Below are positions 6,575 through 13,559 of a stretch of 22,779 nt of DNA, piece by piece. Made by a program: the position numbers and the translations under genes. This DNA is from Tyzzerella sp963558545 (lineage in GTDB: Bacteria > Bacillota > Clostridia > Lachnospirales > CAG-274), in the NCBI RefSeq assembly GCF_963558545.1, contig NZ_CAUWHO010000034.1, positions 1 to 22,779 on the forward strand. The letters are read 5' to 3'. Within the stretch, counting starts at the first letter, position 1. Each line of letters begins with the position of its first letter. The notes beneath the pieces were generated by a model. The model was given only the letters and a program-made list of their open reading frames with translations, searched no databases and had not been told where the DNA came from.

Positions 6575-7777
6575 ATGCAAGAAGTAAAACAACTATATAA
6601 TGGATATAAAAGAGTTAAGGATGTAAAAAGATTTATTAAATATATATTATCTATAAATCTTTCTACGTTTCTTACTCTTTTTTTAGTATCAACTATTGCA
6701 ATAACTATTACCGGAGCAAAACATAAAAGTAGTTTTGATATTCCTTTAAATGCAACTTTAAACGGTGTTCCTAGTGAGTATATTCCATACTACAATGAAG
6801 CATCTGAAATATACGGTATTCCTAGCTGGGTTTTAGCAGCGATTTCAAAACAAGAAAGTAATTTTAATCCATCAACTTCATATGGTGGAGCATATGGTAT
6901 TATGCAAGTACAAAAATATGATTCGGGTTCTGGAAAAGACTTATGGGCATATCTTATCAATTTAGGATTAGGCAATATTTATAAAAATTGTGGTTATAGT
7001 TTTTCAAGTAGTGAAGAAATGTGGAATATATACCTAAAAGATGTAAGGGCTCAAATAATTGGTGGTTCATATGAAATAAGATATTATGCAAATTATGTAC
7101 TAAAACAACAAAAGAAAGTATCCAAACTAGACTACAATAGTACAGAAAATATGAAATTAATAAATTGGTCTGCTAGTGAAACTGATTCTGATTTTAGAGA
7201 AACACTAAGACGAATATTCGCTTGTTACAATGGTGGTCCGAGATATGGTATGAATGTAGATTTAGATAATGCAAAGTTTGATTATCCCAATAAAGTGTTT
7301 AAATATGCTATAGAGTTTAGAAATACAGGATTAGATATGCCTTTAGGTGGTGGAGTTGTAGGAAATAATGAAATAATAGAAAAGGCTATAAAAGTAGGAA
7401 GTGAATTAGTAGGTAAATCACCCTATGTATGGGGTGGTGGTCGTAATCCTTCTGATATAGCAAATAGAAGATTCGATTGTAGTTCGTTTGTTCATTGGTG
7501 CTTTGCTAGTGCTGGATTAAATTTAGGAGATTATAGAGTTGTTGTAACTGATAGTTTAGCAAAGGTTGGAAGAAAAGTTAATTCTAGTGAAATGGTAAGA
7601 GGGGATATTATTTTCTTCAATACATATAAATATAATGGTCATGTAGGTATATATTTAGGTAATAATAAATTCCTACATTGTGGAACATCAAGGGGCGTTT
7701 GGATAGATGATTTAAATAGTCCGTATTGGAAAAAAGTATTCAATGGAAATATTAGAAGAGTTGTTGAAAATAATTAA
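6575..7777 (+). CDS. Bifunctional conjugation cell-wall hydrolase: SLT lytic transglycosylase + NlpC/P60
   Basis: This 400-residue VirB1-like enzyme (TrsG/TraG or Tn916 Orf14 type) opens peptidoglycan for the transfer channel. A membrane segment lies at about residues 27-46. The SLT domain (about 68-230) has the catalytic Glu in SKQESNFNP (E94) followed by GGAYGIMQV, and CYNGG further on. After a linker, the NlpC/P60 domain (about 270-395) has FDCSSF (catalytic C302), GHVGIYLG (H356) and FLHCG (H368). Both active sites look intact. The ATG follows the upstream stop by one base and has only a weak AGAG upstream, suggesting coupled translation. A strong terminator follows. Confidence 0.93.
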   Translation: MQEVKQLYNGYKRVKDVKRFIKYILSINLSTFLTLFLVSTIAITITGAKHKSSFDIPLNATLNGVPSEYIPYYNEASEIYGIPSWVLAAISKQESNFNPSTSYGGAYGIMQVQKYDSGSGKDLWAYLINLGLGNIYKNCGYSFSSSEEMWNIYLKDVRAQIIGGSYEIRYYANYVLKQQKKVSKLDYNSTENMKLINWSASETDSDFRETLRRIFACYNGGPRYGMNVDLDNAKFDYPNKVFKYAIEFRNTGLDMPLGGGVVGNNEIIEKAIKVGSELVGKSPYVWGGGRNPSDIANRRFDCSSFVHWCFASAGLNLGDYRVVVTDSLAKVGRKVNSSEMVRGDIIFFNTYKYNGHVGIYLGNNKFLHCGTSRGVWIDDLNSPYWKKVFNGNIRRVVENN

Positions 7778-7784
7778 TTATAAA

Positions 7785-7816
7785 AATACAGTCTAAATAA
7801 CTAGACTGTATTTTTT
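7785..7816 (+). terminator. Intrinsic terminator between the wall hydrolase gene and topB
   Basis: AATACAGTCTA (7785-7795) and TAGACTGTATT (7802-7812) form an 11-bp stem with loop AATAAC, followed by a run of six T. Only ~11 bases separate it from the GAGAGGATAT ribosome binding region of topB, so no promoter fits between them. Confidence 0.88.
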
Positions 7817-7842
7817 AGTTTGAAAAGAGAGGATATATAACA

Positions 7843-9933
7843 ATGAAAAAAGTAATCATAGCAGAAAAACCTTCTTTGGCAATGACTATAGTACAAGCTA
7901 TAGGAGGAAATTTTAAAAAGCATGATGGATATTTTGAAAATGAAAATTATATAGTAACATTTGGATTTGGTCATCTATTTCAGCTATATTCTTTAGATGA
8001 CTATTTTAATAGAGAAAAAAGCATTTGGAACTTAGATGAACTTCCATTTATACCTAAAGAGTTTTTATTTAAATTAATTGATGATATAGGAGCAAAAAAG
8101 CAATTTGAAATAATAAAGAAATTAGTTAATAGATTAGATGTAGATAATATAATCAACTGTGGGGATGCAGACAGAGAAGGCGAAGTCATAGGTCGGCTTA
8201 TAATAAATAATGCCTTAGAAGGGCAAATAAAGCCTATAAAAAGATTATGGTTGCCTGAACAAACACATGAAACTATAAGATATGCTTTAAACAACTTAGA
8301 AGATTCTAGCAAGTATAATTCATTGTATGATGAAGGATTTGTTAGAACTTGTGTAGATTGGATTTATGGAATAAATTTAACTAGACTATTAACTTGTAAA
8401 ACATATAAAACCCTTCCTGTTGGAAGAGTTTTAATTCCTATAGTTGAAATAATTCATAGTAGAGATATGGAAATAAATAATTTCGTTCCTAAAAAATATT
8501 ATCAAGGTGAGGTTAGTTTTGAAAAAGATAATAATACAATTAAATTTAGTATAGATGATTTAAAGTTTGATACTAAGGAAGAGTGTATTAGAGCAACTGA
8601 TACATTAAATAATGAAAAAATAATAGTAAAAGATATTCAGATTAAAGAAGTTAAAAAGCAACCTAAGAAATTATTTTCTCTTGATAAACTTCAAAATAAA
8701 TTATCTAAGGAACTTAAATTAAGTGCAAATGATAGTTTAAAAATAATTCAAAGTTTATATGAAAAAGGTTATGTAACCTATCCAAGAACAAATACAGAGT
8801 ATCTTGCAGATGCAGAAAAAAATAAAATACAAAAAATTATTAATACAATAGATACTGATAATATTTTAGAAATGAAAAATAAGAAATCTATATTTGATAC
8901 ATCAAAAGTTGAAAGCCATAGTGCTATAACTCCAACAACTAAAATCCCTAAAGATTTAACAGGAAAAGAACTTTATATATATAACATAATTAAAAATAGA
9001 TTTATTTCTAACTTCTTAATAGAAGATACAATAATCGAAGAAACTATTATAACATTTAAAATAGGTGAGTATGAGTTTAAATTAAAAGGAGCAACTATAA
9101 AATCATTAGGATATTTAAAATTTGAAAATGATTTAAATGAAAAAACTATTCCTAAATTTGAGATAGGAGAGCAACTAGAATCTAATATATTAGCATCAGA
9201 AAAAGTAACACAAGCACCTAAGCATATTACATTAGAAGAACTTAATAACTACCTTAAAAATCCATTTAAAAGGTATGATATGACAGAAGATGAAGAATAT
9301 AATTTAATGCTAAGTGGATGTGAAATAGGAACAGTTGCCACAAGAGCTAGTATAATAGAAAAAGCTATAAAACTTGGATATATAAAAGAAAATAAAGGAA
9401 CTTTTTATATAGATAATTTAGGAATTAATCTAATAAATACTTTAAATAAGTTAGATATAAATTTATATAAAGAAAAGACTGTTGAACTTCAAAAAATATT
9501 AAAACAAGTATATAAAAATGAAATCTCTAAGGAAGAAGCCTTAGAGTTTTTTAGTATGGATTTATCAAGAATGATAAATAATGCAAAACAAATTGAAGTT
9601 GAAAAAATAGAAACTCCAAAAATAGAAAAAGAAGTTATAGGAAAGTGTCCTAAATGTGGAAAGAATATATATGAAAGTGAAAAATCATTCTACTGTGAAG
9701 GATTTAAAGAAAAACCAAAATGTAATTTTGCATTATGGAAAAATAATAAATTCTTTGAGGATAAAGGCAAAAAAATAACAAAAACAATAGCAAAATCTTT
9801 ATTATCAAAAGAAAAAGCTAATGTAAAAGGATTTAAAAAGAAAGATGGAGCAGGTACATATGATGCAACTGTTGTTATGAGTTTAAATGGTGATTATGTC
9901 AATTTTAAATTAGAATTTAATAATAAAAAATAA
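7843..9933 (+). CDS. topB: DNA topoisomerase III (type IA)
   Basis: This 696-residue type IA topoisomerase passes single strands through a transient 5'-phosphotyrosine break; on plasmids it helps resolve transfer or replication intermediates (compare TrsI of pSK41). The TOPRIM domain starts KVIIAEKPSLA (E8) and carries GDADREGEVIGRLI, with D108, D110 and E112. The active-site tyrosine is in GYVTYPRTNTEYL (Y313). GTVATRASIIEKAI (~residues 503-516) is the conserved type IA segment. A C-terminal four-cysteine zinc ribbon (CPKCG...C...C, ~606-630) is followed by a lysine-rich tail. The ATG at 7843 has GAGAGGAT upstream. All catalytic parts appear present. Confidence 0.95.
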   Translation: MKKVIIAEKPSLAMTIVQAIGGNFKKHDGYFENENYIVTFGFGHLFQLYSLDDYFNREKSIWNLDELPFIPKEFLFKLIDDIGAKKQFEIIKKLVNRLDVDNIINCGDADREGEVIGRLIINNALEGQIKPIKRLWLPEQTHETIRYALNNLEDSSKYNSLYDEGFVRTCVDWIYGINLTRLLTCKTYKTLPVGRVLIPIVEIIHSRDMEINNFVPKKYYQGEVSFEKDNNTIKFSIDDLKFDTKEECIRATDTLNNEKIIVKDIQIKEVKKQPKKLFSLDKLQNKLSKELKLSANDSLKIIQSLYEKGYVTYPRTNTEYLADAEKNKIQKIINTIDTDNILEMKNKKSIFDTSKVESHSAITPTTKIPKDLTGKELYIYNIIKNRFISNFLIEDTIIEETIITFKIGEYEFKLKGATIKSLGYLKFENDLNEKTIPKFEIGEQLESNILASEKVTQAPKHITLEELNNYLKNPFKRYDMTEDEEYNLMLSGCEIGTVATRASIIEKAIKLGYIKENKGTFYIDNLGINLINTLNKLDINLYKEKTVELQKILKQVYKNEISKEEALEFFSMDLSRMINNAKQIEVEKIETPKIEKEVIGKCPKCGKNIYESEKSFYCEGFKEKPKCNFALWKNNKFFEDKGKKITKTIAKSLLSKEKANVKGFKKKDGAGTYDATVVMSLNGDYVNFKLEFNNKK

Positions 9934-9955
9934 CAATTATATTATAAGAAAGTAG

Positions 9956-10537
9956 ATGTGGTATATGCTATTAATGAGTACATTTTATACTTTTAACTAT
10001 GATATATTTCAAACTATATTTAACTTAGAAAAAACAATTATTTTCACGAAAAATGGTTTTAGATGGGGTTGGATTCAAAGAATAGATAATAATTATTTGT
10101 ATGGATATATAGAAAGATATGAGATAAAAAAAGTAAGTAAAAAAGAATTATTAGAAGAATTAAAGATAGGAATAAGTAGATATATCACTTTATTTAAAAA
10201 AGATACTATATCAAATAAATATATAGAAGAAATTCTTAAAATACCTAATAGAGCTGATATATTAAATAAGTATAAAAAAATAAAATATCTAAAATCAAAT
10301 GAGCTAAAAAAATTAAAACAAATTTTAGAAAATAATGGATATGAAGTCTTAGCAGTCAAGTCTAAAACTAAAGAAAATATTCTTTTTAGAACATCTGAAA
10401 GTGATTGGCAAATTGTTAGTTTTAATAAAAATTTAGAAAAACTCGTAATAGGATTTCTTAATATAGAAATGGATATATTATTTTATAAAGTTTTCAATAA
10501 GAGTGATATTATAGAAAATAATATTAATACAAAATAA
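9956..10537 (+). CDS. Hypothetical protein, 193 aa
   Basis: I do not recognise this protein. The N-terminus (residues ~1-60) contains NGFRWGWIQRIDNNYLYGYIERYEI, which looks like a short beta-rich module. A lysine-rich helical centre follows (ELLEELKIGISRYITLFKK ... YKKIKYLKSNELKKLKQILENNGYEVLAV), and the end is mixed. No signal peptide or convincing membrane segment is seen. The start is uncertain: ATG at 9956, 9965 or 9974 are all in frame, and only an A-rich AGAAAG lies before the first. It sits between topB and ssb and probably belongs to the same transfer/accessory transcript. A weak terminator follows. Confidence 0.6.
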   Translation: MWYMLLMSTFYTFNYDIFQTIFNLEKTIIFTKNGFRWGWIQRIDNNYLYGYIERYEIKKVSKKELLEELKIGISRYITLFKKDTISNKYIEEILKIPNRADILNKYKKIKYLKSNELKKLKQILENNGYEVLAVKSKTKENILFRTSESDWQIVSFNKNLEKLVIGFLNIEMDILFYKVFNKSDIIENNINTK

Positions 10538-10559
10538 ATACATATGAATTAATATATTT

Positions 10560-10585
10560 AATACAAAAGTATTTATTGTATTTTT
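10560..10585 (+). terminator. Weak AT-only terminator-like hairpin
   Basis: AATACAA (10560-10566) pairs with TTGTATT (10576-10582), followed by TTTTT to 10585. The stem is short and has only one G-C pair, so termination would be partial at best. Confidence 0.35.
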
Positions 10586-10617
10586 ATAAAAAATTAAACT
10601 AGGAGGAAATATTTGAA

Positions 10618-10764
10618 ATGACTTCATTAAGTGATATTTGCATAAATTGTAGTTATTTTTCTTATGATGATGTATATATAAATAATAAAGGAATATGTAA
10701 TTATAATAATTTCAAAACTAAAGTTGATACTGAATGTTATTGTAATAATTTTAAAGAAAAATGA
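10618..10764 (+). CDS. Small cysteine-rich (zinc-ribbon-like) protein, 48 aa
   Basis: This short ORF begins MTSLSDICINCSYFSYDD. The cysteines lie at CINC (C8, C11), GICNY (C27) and ECYCNNF (C40, C42). The pattern CxxCxYF ... GxCxxxxxxV ... CxxF resembles a widespread family of tiny metal-binding proteins found in phages and mobile elements of Firmicutes; no function is established that I can name. AGGAGG at 10601-10606 is 11 bases before the ATG, slightly long but convincing; a TTG closer to it gives an immediate stop. It lies between two hairpins in the gap before ssb. Confidence 0.6.
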   Translation: MTSLSDICINCSYFSYDDVYINNKGICNYNNFKTKVDTECYCNNFKEK

Positions 10765-10835
10765 TTTTGTAAATTTATATGATGAAACATATCAAAATTA
10801 AAAATAAAACGCTTTAAAATCGAAAATAAGAGGTC

Positions 10836-10867
10836 AAAAAAGAACTACTTTTTGTAGTTCTTTTTTT
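10836..10867 (+). terminator. Intrinsic terminator upstream of ssb
   Basis: AGAACTAC (10841-10848) pairs with GTAGTTCT (10854-10861) around TTTTT. The stem is lengthened by A-run/T-run pairing, and seven T follow. It ends ~22 bases before the ssb ribosome binding site, leaving no space for a promoter. Confidence 0.88.
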
Positions 10868-10902
10868 ATACAAATAAAAATAAATTTTGAAAGGAAAATA
10901 GT

Positions 10903-11292
10903 ATGAATATTGTACTTTTAACTGGTAGATTATCTAAAGAACCAAAACTAAAATATATCGCAGGAAGTGGTATTCCTATAGCTGAATTTGATATTGCAAT
11001 TACTAATATTTATTCAAAAGATAAAGAAAATAATAAAGAATTTATAACTATATATTGCTTCAAAAATTTAGCTGAAACTGTTGTAAATAATTTAGAAAAA
11101 GGTCGTTTAATTAATGTTATTGGTAGACTAAAATCTGATATTTGGAAAGATGATAACAATAAAACTAAAAAGGTTCAAAAAGTTATTGCAGATAGAATTG
11201 AGTTTTTAGATTACCCTAAAAACTATACTGAAGATGGTTTAGGTTTTATACCTTGTGATATGAGTTTAGTTGAAGGGGAAATACCTTTTTAG
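10903..11292 (+). CDS. ssb: Single-stranded DNA-binding protein
   Basis: This 129-residue OB-fold protein protects the transferred or replicating single strand. It starts MNIVLLTGRLSKEPKLKY, keeps the AEFDIAI and EFITIYCFKNLAETV strands and the GRLINVIGRLKSD segment, and ends EGEIPF. The acidic C-terminal tip is the known docking site for partner enzymes. The usual long Gly/Gln linker is very short here. The ATG at 10903 is preceded by GAAAGGAAAA. Plasmid-borne ssb genes next to transfer genes are common. Confidence 0.95.
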   Translation: MNIVLLTGRLSKEPKLKYIAGSGIPIAEFDIAITNIYSKDKENNKEFITIYCFKNLAETVVNNLEKGRLINVIGRLKSDIWKDDNNKTKKVQKVIADRIEFLDYPKNYTEDGLGFIPCDMSLVEGEIPF

Positions 11293-11318
11293 ATTGTTTT
11301 AAGGAGTGATTTTTTATA

Positions 11319-12179
11319 ATGCAAAAATTAAAAAGATTAATAGAAAATTTATTAGATAAATTAAAAAATAATACTTCATTTTTTTATTATTCTATAGCAT
11401 TTATTTCGATTATTGGATTTCTATTTTTTACTAATTCAAACAAATTATTTAATAAAAATATTGAAATTAGAAGTACAAATTTAAATGAAATTCAAAAATC
11501 AAATAATCTTAGTGCTAAGATATTAAGTCGAAAATATAACAATTTCTCTAAAGAAGTTGAGTTCATAATTTATGTAAATGACCAAACAAATTTTGATGGA
11601 AAAGAGTTGGATTTTCAACTTAGAGAACAAAATAATCCAAAAGAATTAATTCAAACTAGATACAAAAAAATTGATAAGGATTATTACGTTATCTTTGCAA
11701 AAGTACCTAAAAAATGGAAGGTACTTTCTTTGTCTTTAGGATATAAAGAGAATAATAATTTATCTTATGAAAATGATTTAGATACAACTTTAAATACAAA
11801 TGATCCTTTGATTTCTATAATAAGAATTTATTCTGATATTAATGATATAAAGATAAATTCTTTAATGAATGAGAAGTCTAGTGATAAATATTTTGATGAA
11901 ATAATGAGCTTAGAAATTAAAAATCTTAACACAAAAATTGATGAAATAAATAAAAAAATAGATTCAGAAAATGAAAAAATAAATGATGCAAAAATCAAAA
12001 TTTCTGAACTAGAAGGCGATAAAAAATATCAAACTGAAAGTGAACAAAACTTAACAGATAGTAACATAAATAAGCTAGAAAATATTATAAGTAACTCTAA
12101 AAAATCCATTGAAGATAATTCAAAATTAGTAAAAGAATTAAAAGAAAAAATTAAAATATTCTCTGAAAAATCTAAATAA
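11319..12179 (+). CDS. Membrane-anchored coiled-coil protein, unknown function
   Basis: I do not recognise this 286-residue protein. One membrane segment (about residues 19-39, SFFYYSIAFISIIGFLFFTN) is followed by a soluble, probably outside, domain with mixed strands (VEFIIYVNDQTNFDGKELDF ... VIFAKVPKKWKVLSLSLGY). The last ~100 residues (about 188-284) form a strong coiled coil of E/K/N heptads. AAGGAG at 11301-11306 precedes the ATG. It is the last gene before the probable origin of transfer. A surface or mating-pair role is possible, but nothing in the sequence proves it. Confidence 0.65.
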   Translation: MQKLKRLIENLLDKLKNNTSFFYYSIAFISIIGFLFFTNSNKLFNKNIEIRSTNLNEIQKSNNLSAKILSRKYNNFSKEVEFIIYVNDQTNFDGKELDFQLREQNNPKELIQTRYKKIDKDYYVIFAKVPKKWKVLSLSLGYKENNNLSYENDLDTTLNTNDPLISIIRIYSDINDIKINSLMNEKSSDKYFDEIMSLEIKNLNTKIDEINKKIDSENEKINDAKIKISELEGDKKYQTESEQNLTDSNINKLENIISNSKKSIEDNSKLVKELKEKIKIFSEKSK

Positions 12180-12205
12180 AATCATTAAATTTTAAAAATA
12201 TATTT

Positions 12206-12302
12206 ATGTATTTTTTATGTATTTTTTATGTATTTTTTATGTATCTGATATGTATTTTTTATGTATCTGATATGTATTTTTTATGTATTTTTTGTATTTT
12301 TT
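12206..12302. repeat. 11-bp tandem repeat array (iteron-like), probable oriT protein-binding region
   Basis: Eight contiguous 11-bp units fill 12206-12293. Units 1, 2, 3, 5, 7 and 8 are ATGTATTTTTT; units 4 and 6 are ATGTATCTGAT. A ninth unit lacking its first two bases follows to 12302. The 11-bp period places a T-run once per helical turn, which should curve the DNA and put every unit on the same face. The array lies just upstream of two ribbon-helix-helix genes and the relaxase, so binding by one of those proteins is a natural guess. Confidence 0.9.
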
Positions 12303-12330
12303 ATGATAGCACTATTTTTTACACAAGAAT

Positions 12331-12401
12331 GAGAGTATTGCTAGGCTTTGCCTAGCTCCACACCCTCGGTGGGGACAAAAACTCCTTATGCTCTTTTTTT
12401 T
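12331..12401 (+). other. Compact multi-hairpin element ending in a T8 run
   Basis: GCTAGGC/GCCTAGC (12340-12346 with 12350-12356) is a perfect 7-bp hairpin with a TTT loop. CCAC/GTGG (12358-12361 with 12369-12372) forms a second. GAGAGTA (12331-12337) can pair imperfectly with TATGCTC (12387-12393), closing the whole block, and eight T follow at 12394-12401. It can be read as a branched terminator for the upstream operon, as the 3' end of a small RNA, or as folded single-stranded oriT DNA. Its GC content is far above its surroundings. Confidence 0.6.
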
Positions 12402-12532
12402 ATTGAGGCACGAAAATAAAAAAACTTCAATTTTAAATTATTTTTATTGAAGGATTGAAATAAAAATGCTCGGAGCTTTCTACATAAGAAGGCGACAAAC
12501 TATTCTAAAATATAGAAAGGTAATTAATAATT

Positions 12533-13144
12533 ATGGAAATAAAAATTAGAAATATAGATTCAAATATAACAACAATCTTAAATAATAAATCAAAAGAAAA
12601 AGGATTAAGTAGAGAAGAATTTTTAAGAGAAGAATTAGAAAAAATTGCTTTTAAAAATGAAATAGATGACAAAGAAAAAGAGTATAAAGATTTATGTAAT
12701 TCATTAGTTGAAGCAATAACTTTAAATACAAAAATGCTTGGAGCATTTATAGATGAATATATAATTGATGGTGAGGATGCCTACAATTTAGTTGTAGATT
12801 ATCCTCATAAAAAATCAATTTTAGAAAATAAATTATCTTATGTTAATCATAAAGATATAAATAAATTTGATACAAAAGATTTGCTTATTAGAGATGTTCC
12901 AACTTATGTTTTAAATAAAGTTGATGAAATATCAAATGCTAGAAATTTATCAAGAAATGAATTTTTAAATATATATTTAAGACAACTTACTTATTCAAAT
13001 TCATTAAACTTAGTTGATGAAAAGTATAAATATATGTTAGAAAAATCACTTGGTATTTTAGATTTTAACTCTAGGATATTTAAAATATTCTATGATGAAA
13101 ATATCATAGATATACCAAACCTTATATATGAAGGAGATGAATAA
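12533..13144 (+). CDS. Two-domain ribbon-helix-helix protein, probable relaxosome accessory factor
   Basis: This 203-residue protein seems to contain two copies of one module. Residues ~2-39 (IKIRNIDSNITTILNNKSKEKGLSREEFLREEL) and ~117-152 (LLIRDVPTYVLNKVDEISNARNLSRNEFLNIYL) each look like a strand plus two helices of the MetJ/Arc type. Each is followed by a similar ~30-residue helical stretch containing IIDGEDAYNL or IIDIPNLIYEG. A single chain could therefore form an RHH dimer-like unit. Such proteins bind oriT and recruit the relaxase, and may also repress their operon. GAAAGG precedes the ATG. The next gene starts 2 bases after its stop. Confidence 0.65.
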   Translation: MEIKIRNIDSNITTILNNKSKEKGLSREEFLREELEKIAFKNEIDDKEKEYKDLCNSLVEAITLNTKMLGAFIDEYIIDGEDAYNLVVDYPHKKSILENKLSYVNHKDINKFDTKDLLIRDVPTYVLNKVDEISNARNLSRNEFLNIYLRQLTYSNSLNLVDEKYKYMLEKSLGILDFNSRIFKIFYDENIIDIPNLIYEGDE

Positions 13145-13145
13145 A

Positions 13146-13559
13146 ATGCAAAATTTTAAACCTATAAATATTACATTTTCTGATGAAGATTTAAAGTATA
13201 TAGATAAAATAAAAAAAGAAAAAGGACTTCGTAGTAGAAGTGAATCTTTAAGATTAATAATAGATGAACACAAAAATGCACATGATGTAACTGTTAAAAA
13301 TCTATATGAATTTATGGCTGAAAAGATAGCAGATATACTTAAACCTCAATTAAATAGTTTAAAGCATAGTTCAAATAAAACTAATGAAGAAGTTCAAGTT
13401 ATAACAGAATTAATGAATGGTCTTTATGTACATAACCAACTTCCTAGTTTAATACCTGATAGCAAATCTAAACCTCATGGAGCATTGACTAATTCTAAAG
13501 CAAATGTAAAAGAAAGAATATTAAAACAAGCATATATAAAAAATAATAGGGTAGATTAA
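13146..13559 (+). CDS. Ribbon-helix-helix mobilisation accessory protein (MobC-like)
   Basis: This 137-residue protein has an N-terminal RHH domain: ITFSDEDLKYIDKIKKEKGLRSRSESLRLIIDEHKN (residues ~8-43) shows the strand, then helix-turn-helix with SRSESLR in the second helix. A helical central part (LYEFMAEKIADILKPQLNSLK) and a basic tail follow. It probably binds oriT as a relaxosome helper for the relaxase it is coupled to. The ATG at 13146 is preferred over one 18 bases upstream because AAGGAGATGA (13131-13140) sits properly before it. Its TAA overlaps the relaxase ATG by one base (TAATG). Confidence 0.75.
   Translation: MQNFKPINITFSDEDLKYIDKIKKEKGLRSRSESLRLIIDEHKNAHDVTVKNLYEFMAEKIADILKPQLNSLKHSSNKTNEEVQVITELMNGLYVHNQLPSLIPDSKSKPHGALTNSKANVKERILKQAYIKNNRVD

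Larger units (their letters stand above)
12206..12532. other. Candidate origin of transfer (oriT) region, non-coding
   Basis: This 353-bp gap between the coiled-coil gene and the relaxosome genes has no supported ORF but dense structure. It contains the 11-bp repeat array, a compact multi-hairpin element with a T8 run (12331-12401), and a 7-bp inverted repeat CTTCAAT/ATTGAAG (12425-12431 with 12446-12452). A last stretch, GCTCGGAGC then CATAAGAAGGCGACAAAC (12482-12499), stands out as less AT-rich. Origins of transfer commonly lie directly upstream of accessory and relaxase genes and consist of repeats plus a nick region. The nick site cannot be placed with confidence; the final stretch is the best candidate by position. 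Confidence 0.6.

Noticed and set aside
8001..8312. 103-codon antisense frame in topB
   Set aside because: It lies wholly within the conserved TOPRIM region of topB on the other strand and has no ribosome binding site.
12206..12302. 11-bp tandem repeats considered as CRISPR or a replication iteron set
   Set aside because: There are no spacers, so not CRISPR. No replication initiator gene is beside it; the adjacent genes are relaxosome genes, so oriT is preferred.
12467..12550. 27-codon ORF across the putative nick region
   Set aside because: There is no ribosome binding site, it overlaps the next gene's start in another frame, and the stretch is better explained as oriT DNA.
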